A DNA stretch of 64,000 bases. Origin: TK10-74A sp965217625. GTDB lineage: Bacteria; Chloroflexota; Dehalococcoidia; Bin125. A program made the position numbers and the translations under genes. The stretch is from the NCBI GenBank assembly GCA_965217625.1, contig OZ244557.1, positions 372,001 through 436,000 of the forward strand. Reading direction: 5' to 3'. This document shows positions 42,563 through 50,238 of this stretch, piece after piece. Below the pieces are notes generated by a model. It had not been told where the DNA came from. It saw only the letters and a program-made list of their open reading frames with translations, and ran no database searches. How positions within the stretch are numbered: position 1 is the first letter of the stretch; each line of letters opens with the position of its first letter.

Positions 42563-42623
42563 ACCACCCCTATCGCTTCGCCGGTAGGGTCGAGACCGCC
42601 CTCGTGGCGGTCTCTGTCTTTGT
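42563..42623 (+). ncRNA. Tandem small RNA family, copy a (61 nt)
   Basis: Promoter CTGACG (42527-42532), 18 nt, TACCAT (42551-42556); start at A 42563. First hairpin CCCTATC...GGTAGGG around a CUUCGC loop. Second hairpin GAGACCGCC/GGCGGTCTC (42592-42600 with 42606-42614, loop CTCGT), ending TGTCTTTGT, a good intrinsic terminator. Confidence 0.7.
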
Positions 42624-42728
42624 GGCGGGGCCGGCGCAGCGCGCGACGTGGTAGTGACTCAGTTTGAGCGCGCCTGACGGAATCTGCGCGACGAGGCCTT
42701 GACGACGCCAGGGGACATCCCTCTCTGC

Positions 42729-42977
42729 TCAGACGAACCGAACGATCAGCGCCGACACCGCCACTATGATCGTCAGAATCATGGCGATGAGGCCAGCCAG
42801 CGCCCAGTTCTTGAGGTTCGCGATATCGAGATGGGTCGCGACGTTCTTGTCGTGATCGGCATCGTGGTGCTTCCGGTACTCCTCAACGCGGGTGAGTCGC
42901 GTGTTGAAGTCGAGGCGTGTCTGTACCGCAAACGCCGTCTCGTCGGCTTCGAGTGTCTCCAGCGCTGGGTCGGTCAC
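42729..42977 (-). CDS. Small protein with C-terminal membrane helix
   Basis: 82 aa: charged N-terminal half (ALETLEADETAFAVQTRLDF, VEEYRKHHDADHDKN), then one transmembrane helix LAGLIAMILTIIVAVSALIV at the C-terminus. It is coupled to the preceding 90-aa gene by ATGA. The pattern (coiled coil, then a single anchor) is common among phage-like or toxin-associated small proteins. No family is recognised. Confidence 0.65.
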   Translation of the reverse strand: MTDPALETLEADETAFAVQTRLDFNTRLTRVEEYRKHHDADHDKNVATHLDIANLKNWALAGLIAMILTIIVAVSALIVRFV

Positions 42978-43246
42978 ACGGGGATCTCCGTTGCCCGTGC
43001 GAGCCAGTCCCAGTTCCGGCGATAGGTCCTCCCGCTATAGGTTCCGTTGCAGCGGATCACGAGTCCCGCACCATCGCCGTCCGGCGTCATCCCCAGCACT
43101 TTCGTGATGTCCTCGATCAGGAGGTCCCCGCTGATCAGGTAGGTATCCGGCTGCACCTCAAGATGATCGGGGTGTGGGTATGCGGCCTTGAGCCGGTCGA
43201 TCATCTCCGGCGCGGCATCGTGGAAAATCACCGCGAACATCGACAT
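42974..43246 (-). CDS. Hypothetical protein, possibly SinR/Cas2-like small fold
   Basis: 90 aa: MFAVIFHDAAPEMIDRLKAAYP, LEVQPDTYLISGDLLIEDIT, and the ending VIRCNGTYSGRTYRRNWDWL. Alternating strands and the G-x-YSG...WL ending resemble the SinR/VapD-like ferredoxin fold, but the match is loose. It starts a two-gene minus-strand operon lying between copies a and b of the small RNA family. Confidence 0.55.
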   Translation of the reverse strand: MSMFAVIFHDAAPEMIDRLKAAYPHPDHLEVQPDTYLISGDLLIEDITKVLGMTPDGDGAGLVIRCNGTYSGRTYRRNWDWLARATEIPV

Positions 43247-43527
43247 GAGACCACCAGTTCTTTCCCGAGCGCACCCCGCGTGCGCGGTCAGGCTGAGGAT
43301 ACCCCGCCGGGGCCGCAAGGCGGTGGGGATCAGCGCGATCCGCGGGTTGCGTCCCCAGCACCGCTCGCCGAGTCTCCCCGCCCTGTCAGGATGCCATCGC
43401 TTCAGATGGAGAGCCCCAGGCGCGCGACCGCACGCCGTCATATTTGAAGTTAGGGGGTGAGGGCGGCGCCCCTGCGCACGACACGCGACCGCTGGCGGAG
43501 CCCGGCCGAGCACAGTACCATGCTCGC

Positions 43528-43589
43528 ACCCCCCCTATTCGCTTCGGCGGTAGGGTCGAGACCGCCCTCGTGGCGGTCTCTGTCTTTGT
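43528..43589 (+). ncRNA. Tandem small RNA family, copy b (62 nt)
   Basis: Promoter CTGGCG (43492-43497), 18 nt, TACCAT (43516-43521); start A 43528. First hairpin CCCTA..CGC-UUCG-GCG..TAGGG. Second hairpin GAGACCGCC/GGCGGTCTC (43558-43566 with 43572-43580), then TGTCTTTGT. Confidence 0.72.
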
Positions 43590-43663
43590 CGCGGGGTGAG
43601 GCTGGCTCAGCGACCGACGCCCGATGTTTGACAGCGAGCGACCAGCCGCAGTATCATGCTGAC

Positions 43664-43725
43664 ACCACCCCTATCTCTTCGGCGGTAGGGTCGAGACCGC
43701 CCTCGTGGCGGTCTCTGTCTGTCTT
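43664..43725 (+). ncRNA. Tandem small RNA family, copy c (62 nt)
   Basis: Promoter with consensus -35 TTGACA (43628-43633), 18 nt, TATCAT (43652-43657); start A 43664. Same two hairpins, the second at 43693-43701 with 43707-43715, tail TGTCTGTCTT. Confidence 0.75.
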
Positions 43726-43797
43726 GGGGGTGAGGACAGCCCGGTGCACGACACCGGGGCGTTGACGGAGTACGGCCGGCCACGCTACTATTGGGAC

Positions 43798-43859
43798 ACC
43801 CTCCCTATCTCTTCGGCGGTAGGGTCGAGACCGCCCTAGTGGCGGTCTCTGTCTGTCTT
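43798..43859 (+). ncRNA. Tandem small RNA family, copy d (62 nt)
   Basis: Promoter TTGACG (43762-43767), 18 nt, TACTAT (43786-43791); start A 43798. Second hairpin 43827-43835 with 43841-43849; loop CTAGT instead of CTCGT, stem unchanged. It ends 34 nt before the rel start codon. Confidence 0.75.
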
Positions 43860-43892
43860 GGGGGTGAGGCCTCCGCCCCCTACACTCACCCC

Positions 43893-46127
43893 ATGACCAC
43901 CGACGTCAGCGACCGCCGCGCCGACCCCGTCCACCCCACCCTCGACGACCTGCGCGACGCCGCCGCCCGCTACCTCGGCTCCGCCGAGATCGCCGACCTC
44001 GAACGCGCCTACGACTTCGCCGATCACGCCCACGCGGGCCATCTGCGCGCCTCGGGCGCTCCCTACATCGAGCACCCCCTGGCCGCCGCGATCAGTTGCG
44101 CCGACCTCGAACTCGGCCTGCCCGTGCTCCAGGCCGCCCTGCTGCACGACGTCGTCGAGGATTGCGACGTCACCACCGAGCAGCTCGCCCGCGGCTACGG
44201 CGACGAGGTCGCCGCCCTCGTCGATGGCGTCACCAAGCTCGGCTCGCTCGCCTTCCCCACGCCCGCCGCCGGCGTCCGCGACGATCAGGTGCAGGCCGAG
44301 AACCTGCGCCGCATGTTCATCGCCATGGCCAACGACACCCGCGTCGTGATCGTCAAGCTGGCCGACCGCCTGCACAACATGCGCACCCTCGACGCCCTGC
44401 CGCCCGAGAAGCAGCAGCGCATCGCCCGCGAGACGATGGAGATCTACGCGCCCCTGGCCGCCCGGCTCGGCATCTGGCAGTTCAAGTGGCAGCTCGAGGA
44501 CCTCGCCTTCCGCTATCAGCAGCCCGACGACTACCGCCGCATCGCCGCGCAGGTCGCCGCCCGCCGCGCTACCCGCGAGCGCTACCTCTCGCAGCTCCAG
44601 CGCAAGCTCGAAGCCGCCCTGCAGGACAACGGCGTCCACGCCAACGTCGGCGGGCGCGTCAAGCACATCTACTCCATCCACCAGAAGATCCAGAAGTACG
44701 CCGCCTTCGGCAAGAGCTTCAGCGAGATCTACGACCTGCTCGCCGTGCGCGTGCTCGTCGACCGGCTCGACGAGTGCTACAAGGTGCTCGGCGTCGTGCA
44801 CAGCCTCTGGCGGCCCATCCCCGGCGAGTTCGACGACTACATCGGCAACCCCAAGCCCAGCGGCTACCAGTCGCTGCACACCACCGTCTACTGGACCGCC
44901 ACGCGCCCCCTGGAGATCCAGATCCGCACCCGCGACATGGACGCCGAAGCCGAGTTCGGCGTCGCCGCCCACTGGCGCTATAAGCAGAGCGGCCCCGGCC
45001 GCACCGGCACGCCCGGCCGCCTCGACCCCAGCGACCGCCGCGACGCCGAGCGCCTCGCCTGGCTGCGCCAGCTGGTCGACTGGCAGGGCGACCTGCCCGG
45101 CGCGCAGGAGTACGTCGACACCATCAAGAGCGACGTCTTCCAGGACCAAGTCTTCGCCTACACGCCCAAGGGCGAGCTGAAGGACATGCCCGCCGGCAGC
45201 ACGCCGCTCGACCTCGCCTTCCGCATCCACACCGAGCTGGGCTACGCCTGCGTGGGCGCGAAGGTCAACGGCCGCCTCGTCGCCCTCACCACGCCGCTGA
45301 GCAACGGGGACGTCGTCGAGATCGTCACCAGCCGCAACTCGCGCGGGCCCAGCCGCGACTGGCTCAACCCCGCCCTCGGCTACCTCAAGACCAACCACGC
45401 CCGCACCAAGGTGCGCCAGTGGTTCCGCAAGCGGCAGCGCACCGAGAACCTGGCCCGCGGCCGCGAGGAGCTCGAGAAGGAGCTGCGCCGCCTGCACCTC
45501 AAGCTCGCCGAGGTCGAGGGCGCCCTGCTCGAACTGAGCGGCCAGCGCAGCCTCGACGACGTGCTCATCGCCATCGGCGCCGGCGAGATGACCGCCCACG
45601 GCCTCGCCCTGCGCCTCGCCGTCCCCACCGGCGCCCGCCCCGCCGTCGAGCCCGTCGCGCTGCAGCGTCCCACCGCCCCCCAGGACGGCGCGACCGGCGT
45701 CCACGTCTTCGGCTCGTCGCGCGTCATGACCCGCTTCGCCGCCTGCTGCGGCCCCCTCCCCGGCGACCCCATCACCGGCTACGTCACGCGCAGCCGCGGC
45801 GTCACCGTGCACCGCTCCGACTGTCATAACGTCCTGCACACCGACGAGACCGAGCGCCTCGTCGACGTGCAGTGGGGCAGCGTCCCCGGCACGCGCTACT
45901 CGGCCCAGGTCCGCATCGAGGGCTGGGACCGCGTCGGCTTCGTGCGCGACGTCTCCAGCGTCATCGCCGACGAGGACATCAATATGGTCGGTCTCAGCAC
46001 GCAGGAAGACGGCGGCCGCGTCGTCGCCTCCGTCACCGTCGAGACCGACGGCTACGCCCAGCTGCAGCGCGTGATGCACAAGCTCGACGCCATCCGCGGC
46101 GTCCTCGGCGTCGAGCGGGAGCGGTAG
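43893..46127 (+). CDS. rel: Bifunctional (p)ppGpp synthetase/hydrolase (Rel)
   Basis: 744 aa from the ATG at 43893. Domain order: HD hydrolase (YIEHPLAAAISCADLELGLP, AALLHDVVEDCD), synthetase (GGRVKHIYSIHQKIQKYAAF, DDYIGNPKPSGYQSLHTTVY), TGS (VFAYTPKGELKDMPAGSTPL), helical/zinc-finger region with RFAACCGPLPGDPITGYVTR, and C-terminal ACT. Both catalytic halves look intact. Small RNA copies b-d end just upstream. The last 40 bp of the gene are part of a 57-bp direct repeat. Confidence 0.95.
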   Translation: MTTDVSDRRADPVHPTLDDLRDAAARYLGSAEIADLERAYDFADHAHAGHLRASGAPYIEHPLAAAISCADLELGLPVLQAALLHDVVEDCDVTTEQLARGYGDEVAALVDGVTKLGSLAFPTPAAGVRDDQVQAENLRRMFIAMANDTRVVIVKLADRLHNMRTLDALPPEKQQRIARETMEIYAPLAARLGIWQFKWQLEDLAFRYQQPDDYRRIAAQVAARRATRERYLSQLQRKLEAALQDNGVHANVGGRVKHIYSIHQKIQKYAAFGKSFSEIYDLLAVRVLVDRLDECYKVLGVVHSLWRPIPGEFDDYIGNPKPSGYQSLHTTVYWTATRPLEIQIRTRDMDAEAEFGVAAHWRYKQSGPGRTGTPGRLDPSDRRDAERLAWLRQLVDWQGDLPGAQEYVDTIKSDVFQDQVFAYTPKGELKDMPAGSTPLDLAFRIHTELGYACVGAKVNGRLVALTTPLSNGDVVEIVTSRNSRGPSRDWLNPALGYLKTNHARTKVRQWFRKRQRTENLARGREELEKELRRLHLKLAEVEGALLELSGQRSLDDVLIAIGAGEMTAHGLALRLAVPTGARPAVEPVALQRPTAPQDGATGVHVFGSSRVMTRFAACCGPLPGDPITGYVTRSRGVTVHRSDCHNVLHTDETERLVDVQWGSVPGTRYSAQVRIEGWDRVGFVRDVSSVIADEDINMVGLSTQEDGGRVVASVTVETDGYAQLQRVMHKLDAIRGVLGVERER

Positions 46128-46144
46128 TCGCGGGGCGGGGCAGC
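46088..46144 (+). repeat. 57-bp direct repeat, left copy (3' end of rel)
   Basis: Covers the last codons of rel (AIRGVLGVERER, stop) and 17 bp beyond. Matches 49158-49214 at 56 of 57 positions, exactly 3070 bp away. Confidence 0.93.
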
Positions 46145-46225
46145 GCCTCCCGACCGCCGCCGCCCCTTCCGCCACCGCCACCCTCCCGGCTCCCCCAGCG
46201 CCGCACGGACCCGCTATGCTTCCGG

Positions 46226-46355
46226 CGTTCCTGCGAAGAACCGTCCGCCCGCGAGAGAGGCGACAGCGATGGGGCTCACCATGCTCCCTTCGTGGCTCTC
46301 CCGTGTGCGACTGGTCTTCGCAGGAACGGTCCTATCACTGGACACGAGGGGAGCA
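46226..46355 (+). promoter_or_regulatory. Structured RNA leader with pseudoknot (copy 2)
   Basis: A -10-like TATGCT (46215-46220) places the transcript start at the first base of P1. P1: CGTTCCTGCGAAGA (46226-46239) pairs perfectly with TCTTCGCAGGAACG (46315-46328). TGCTCCCTTCGT (46282-46293) pairs with ACGAGGGGAGCA (46344-46355), 12 bp with one G-U, crossing P1. Helix sequences differ from copy 1 but the pairing is kept. Here the 3' strand is 79 nt before the ATG. The rest of the leader (46356-46434) has a short hairpin ACGAGG/CCTCGT and AAGGGAACG. Confidence 0.6.
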
Positions 46356-46434
46356 CCTCGTGCGGTGAAGTCGTTGCCCGCGTCGACGGCGCCGGGGCCC
46401 GTCTCCGCGAACGCTCGCGAAGGGAACGAGCCGA

Positions 46435-49152
46435 ATGCAGAACCACCCTCTCTCCCGACTCTGGCGCTGGGCGGCGCTCATGGCCCTGCTGGCCATGGGC
46501 GTCCTCTCGATCCAGAGCGCCCCGCTCAACGCGCAGGACCCGCCCGAGAACAACGAGGCAACCGGCACGCCCACCCTCATTGGCCCATTGCAGGTCGGTG
46601 GGATTCTGCGCGTGGACACCTCCTCGATCGCGGACGCCGACGGCCTTACAAACCCCGGCTTCAGCTACACCTGGCTCGCTGACGACGATCTAGTGGAACC
46701 AGGCGCCTTCCTTCGGGCTCTGTCGATTGTCAACGAATACGAAGTCGCACCGTACGATGTCGAGATGACGATCAAGGTGCAGGTGCACTTCGATGACGAC
46801 AAGGGCAACCGCGAATCCCTCGATGTACAAGCGACCCGCACCGTCGCCGCTGTGGCGCCCGACGCGCCACCGGACCTCAGCGCCTCGCTGGGTGATCCCG
46901 GCGAGCTTGTCCTGAGCTGGTCGACCCCGGCGGTGTGTGACTTCAGCGTGCTCTTCGACTGCTGGCTCGACCTCGACCGCACAATCAGCGTTAACGATGG
47001 CGGTTCGGACATCACCGGCTACACGGTCCAGTGGAAGCTAGCGTCGCGCAGTTGGAGCGTCGCATCCGACGTCTCCGAAGCGGACGTGACGACGACGTCC
47101 TATACGGTCACCGGGCTGAGCGCGAGCAACGCATACACCGTGCGCGTGCTCGCCCGGAATGCGGTCGGCGCCGGCGCTCCCTCCACGGAGGTGACAGTGA
47201 GCGGCACCGACCTCAACGTGGGACCGGTCGTGTCGGGACGGGCGGCGCCATTCTTCTACGAGACCAACCCGAGGACCGTGGGCACGTATACCGCGACCGA
47301 TCCCGAGAATGACACGATCACTTGGTCGCTCTCGGGTTCCGACGCATCCTTCTTCAGCATCGCCAACGGCGTGCTCAACTTCGATTCCGCCGGGGACTAT
47401 GAGGATCCGCGGGACGCCGGCCGGAACAATGCCTACAACCTGAACGTGCATGCCTCCGATGGACGCAACACGGTGCGCTTCCCGGTCACCGTAGTCATTA
47501 ATGACGTGGATGAAGCTCCTGTCGTGACAGGGCCCTCGACCGTGAATGTCAGGAGCGGCAGCACGGCTCACGTGGGTCGCTACCGTTACATGGACCCGGA
47601 AGGATTCGTGACGAGTTGGGAACCGCTCTCCGGCACCGACGCGCAACACTTCGAGTTCTCGGATACCGGAGAGTTGCGCTTCGTCGCTACGCCGGATTTC
47701 GGCACTCCGGTCGATGCCGATGGCGACAACCGATATGAGGTCACCGTCGGTGCTTCCTCCGACGGCGACGATGGAATCCAGACCGGAACCCTGGACGTGG
47801 TGGTCACCGTCACCGCGCCACCGCCACGCCGGACTGGCGGCGGGGGTGGCGGCGGCTTCGGCGGGCCGATCCTGAACGTGACCGCCGTGGTCGCGGGCGA
47901 GGAGGCCCCGGCGGGGCTGACCTTCGGGTTCGCCTACACCTGCGCGAACGCCCTGGGCCAGCCGGTCCGCTCCAACACGTTCACGCTCGCGGCCGGACGC
48001 ACCTACGGGACGATCGTGGCCGCCGGGCTCTCCTGCTCGCTGACGGTCAGCGACGACGCCGGCGCGACCGCAATCGAGGGGCTGTTCACCGACGTCGTGA
48101 TGCCCCCGGCGGGCTACAAGACCACCGTGACGTTCACCTTCGGGCCCGTCCCGACGACCGTGGACCCGGCAACGGAGACCGTCGTTGAGGATGGGGCCGT
48201 GTCGCTCTCCATCCCCGAGGGCTCCCGCGACGCTCCCTACTCGGTGCTGCTGGAGACGGGCGGAGAGCACTGCGAGGGTGGCCTCGAACTCGATGGTGAA
48301 TCGATCGCCTGCCACACGGTGACCGTCTTCGATTCGGACGGCGAGGAGGCGACCGACGTTTCCCTCCTCATCCCGGCCACCATCACGATCACACTGGACG
48401 CGCCGGTCGTGGAGGAATTGGGCGGGATCGAGGGCGTCCGCGCCGCGCGCGAGCGCGGCGAGTTGCGCATGCTCCTCCGCGACGACGCGGACAGTCCGTG
48501 GCGCGAGATCCCCTTCACCGTGCAGGCAGCGGATGACGGCCGGGTCGAGATCGTCGTGAGCGTGCAGTCGTTCGGTGACTTCGCCCTCAGCACCACGACG
48601 CCCCGCCTACAGACCATCGCCCTGCACGCCGACTGGACCGTCGTTGACTGGGACGGCGCGGATGGGGCGTCCATTCCTGAGGCACTCGGTGACGTCGCGG
48701 ATCATGTAGACGTGATCTACCAATGGGTCGCCGAGACGCAGACTTGGCGCAGCCACCGCCCCGGCGCGCCGATCCTCAGCGCGTTCAACAGCTTCACCCG
48801 CGGCGCGACCTACTGGGTCCGGTCGAGCGAAGCGGTGGAGTGGACGATCGTCGGGGGGCCGCTTGAGTCACCAGCGACGGCGCCGATCCGCCTCCACGAC
48901 GGCTGGACCGAGGTCGTTTGGGACGGGCCGGACGGCGCGCCGATCGCTGCGGCGCTGGGCGACATCCTCGGCCGGGTCGAGGTCGTCTACCAGTGGCTCG
49001 GCGAGACGCAGACCTGGGGCAGCTTCCGCCCCGGCGGCCCGGCGTTCCTGAGCGCATTCGACACGTTCCAGACGGGCGCCAGCTACTGGATCGCCGTGAC
49101 GGAACCCGTGGAGTGGACGATCGCGGACGGCGGGCCGGCCGCGCCCCCCTGA
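46435..49152 (+). CDS. Secreted multidomain surface protein (Fn3, cadherin-like, two W-rich modules)
   Basis: 905 aa. Signal peptide WRWAALMALLAMGVLSIQSA, cleavage near PLNAQD. Then an Ig-like segment (to ~140), fibronectin type III (~140-255, ending TVRVLARNAVGAGAPS), and two cadherin-like domains (~262-455, with TYTATDPENDTITWSLSGSD). A Gly linker (TGGGGGGGFGG) leads to a DUF5979-like domain (TFGFAYTCANALGQPV) and a beta-rich region. Two C-terminal W-rich modules (~708-790, ~800-890) each have W-x-VVWD, YQW-ETQTW-S-RPG-P-LSAF and G-YW. Probably a surface adhesin or binding protein; ligand unknown. Confidence 0.85.
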   Translation: MQNHPLSRLWRWAALMALLAMGVLSIQSAPLNAQDPPENNEATGTPTLIGPLQVGGILRVDTSSIADADGLTNPGFSYTWLADDDLVEPGAFLRALSIVNEYEVAPYDVEMTIKVQVHFDDDKGNRESLDVQATRTVAAVAPDAPPDLSASLGDPGELVLSWSTPAVCDFSVLFDCWLDLDRTISVNDGGSDITGYTVQWKLASRSWSVASDVSEADVTTTSYTVTGLSASNAYTVRVLARNAVGAGAPSTEVTVSGTDLNVGPVVSGRAAPFFYETNPRTVGTYTATDPENDTITWSLSGSDASFFSIANGVLNFDSAGDYEDPRDAGRNNAYNLNVHASDGRNTVRFPVTVVINDVDEAPVVTGPSTVNVRSGSTAHVGRYRYMDPEGFVTSWEPLSGTDAQHFEFSDTGELRFVATPDFGTPVDADGDNRYEVTVGASSDGDDGIQTGTLDVVVTVTAPPPRRTGGGGGGGFGGPILNVTAVVAGEEAPAGLTFGFAYTCANALGQPVRSNTFTLAAGRTYGTIVAAGLSCSLTVSDDAGATAIEGLFTDVVMPPAGYKTTVTFTFGPVPTTVDPATETVVEDGAVSLSIPEGSRDAPYSVLLETGGEHCEGGLELDGESIACHTVTVFDSDGEEATDVSLLIPATITITLDAPVVEELGGIEGVRAARERGELRMLLRDDADSPWREIPFTVQAADDGRVEIVVSVQSFGDFALSTTTPRLQTIALHADWTVVDWDGADGASIPEALGDVADHVDVIYQWVAETQTWRSHRPGAPILSAFNSFTRGATYWVRSSEAVEWTIVGGPLESPATAPIRLHDGWTEVVWDGPDGAPIAAALGDILGRVEVVYQWLGETQTWGSFRPGGPAFLSAFDTFQTGASYWIAVTEPVEWTIADGGPAAPP

Positions 49153-49157
49153 TCGGG

Positions 49158-49214
49158 CGCCATCCGCGGCGTCCTCGGCGTCGAGCGGGAGCGCTAGTCG
49201 CGGGGCGGGGCAGC
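49158..49214 (+). repeat. 57-bp direct repeat, right copy
   Basis: Duplicate of the rel 3' end just after the surface protein gene; one mismatch (49194) to the left copy. Confidence 0.93.
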
Positions 49215-49237
49215 CTGTGTGCGGGAGCCCGTTTGCG

Positions 49238-50215
49238 TTACTCAGGCGCCTCTGCGAGGCCGATCTCCGCGCGGACGAGCGAGCGGAACGCGTCCCAGTC
49301 TTGCCCCTCGCGTGAGATCACTTGCCGGACGTTGAAGAATCGTGTGGTGGACGGAGACTCTCGCTTGAGCGTGTCCGCCGGGACGCTGCCTGGATGGATC
49401 AGGGTCCAGCGCTGCGGGAACTGCATGGCCTTCAGATGCGACTTCTCCGCCTCGCCCAGGCGGTTGTGCAGATTCGCCGTGTCGGCGCCCCCCTTGACCT
49501 CCATCGCGATCCTCGGGGACAGGCCCGCGCCAATCTCCAGCGAAACGGCGAGATCGGGATCCGAGCCCATGACAACGCGTGCCTTCCGGCCGTTTGGGGC
49601 CAGCACGTCAAGCTGGGCGCGCTTCCGACTTACCACCGCGGTCTGGATCCCGTCCGCGATCGCATCGAAGATGCCCCGAACCGCAAGGGCGCCAATCCGG
49701 TTATTGTTTGATCCGTACAGCGCCGCGCCAAGCTGTAAGAGGGTCAAGTCGGCCAAGTCTCTCTGCTCGAATCGATCCAAGGTCAAGGCCAGGGAACTGA
49801 GTGGACCAATGAGCGCGAAGCACAGTGCCGCGAGATTTTCCGCCTGGAACTGAGAGAGTGCCCCGTTCTTCTCGGCGCTACTGAACCTCTTGAACCCGTC
49901 AAGGCGAGCGAAGGCCTTCTGCGAGAGCCCGAGCAACATGCGGTAGTAGCCGATGAGGCTGGGCTTCTCCCGCAGCAGTGACGGCGTGGGGAACAGCAAC
50001 TCGCCCCGGAGCCCCAGACTGGCGAGCTTGGTCAAGGCCGCGTCTGGAGCGAGCTCGCCGAGTTCAGCGTCGAGACGTGCGACGCCCACGGCCGCGACCG
50101 CTTCCGAGAGAGCCGGCTGGAGCACGCTCGCACGGGCGGCGACCAGCGCATCGAACAGGACGACAGCCCGTTCGGACGACACGCTCTCGAATCTCAGGGC
50201 GGGCGCCGGCTTCAT
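49238..50215 (-). CDS. XcyI-type type II restriction endonuclease
   Basis: 325 aa from the ATG at 50215; an upstream ATG at 50284 would overlap the methylase. The XcyI-family block is recognisable: PSLIGYYRMLLGLSQKAFA, GFKRFSSAEKNGALSQFQAE, and LLQLGAALYGSNNNRIGALA. A PD-(D/E)xK-like strand follows (DPDLAVSLEIGAG...RIAMEVKGG). XcyI isoschizomers cut CCCGGG. That specificity is inferred from the family. Partner of the adjacent m4C-type methylase. Confidence 0.75.
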   Translation of the reverse strand: MKPAPALRFESVSSERAVVLFDALVAARASVLQPALSEAVAAVGVARLDAELGELAPDAALTKLASLGLRGELLFPTPSLLREKPSLIGYYRMLLGLSQKAFARLDGFKRFSSAEKNGALSQFQAENLAALCFALIGPLSSLALTLDRFEQRDLADLTLLQLGAALYGSNNNRIGALAVRGIFDAIADGIQTAVVSRKRAQLDVLAPNGRKARVVMGSDPDLAVSLEIGAGLSPRIAMEVKGGADTANLHNRLGEAEKSHLKAMQFPQRWTLIHPGSVPADTLKRESPSTTRFFNVRQVISREGQDWDAFRSLVRAEIGLAEAPE

Positions 50216-50238
50216 GGCGACTTCGGCTTCATCGCAAC

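Noticed and set aside
42560..43860. Regularly spaced repeats that might be a CRISPR array
   Set aside because: Only four units, uneven spacing, repeats longer than 60 bp with promoter and terminator features, no cas genes nearby. Better explained as small RNA genes.
43836..46181. A 781-codon minus-strand open frame opposite rel, and similar long minus-strand frames opposite nuoL, nuoM, nuoN, guaB3 and yifB
   Set aside because: They mirror real genes with strong domain evidence and translate to Gly/Asp/Arg/Val-rich low-complexity sequence, as expected opposite high-GC codons.
46269..46682. Open frame of 137 codons starting MGLTMLPSWLSRVRLVF, with a signal-peptide-like start
   Set aside because: It lies in the structured leader and overlaps the surface protein gene in another frame. 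After 40 residues it becomes Pro/Arg/Gly-rich shadow sequence.
49100..49240. A truncated second rel gene after the surface protein
   Set aside because: Only the last 12 codons of rel are present, within the 57-bp repeat. There is no upstream rel sequence.
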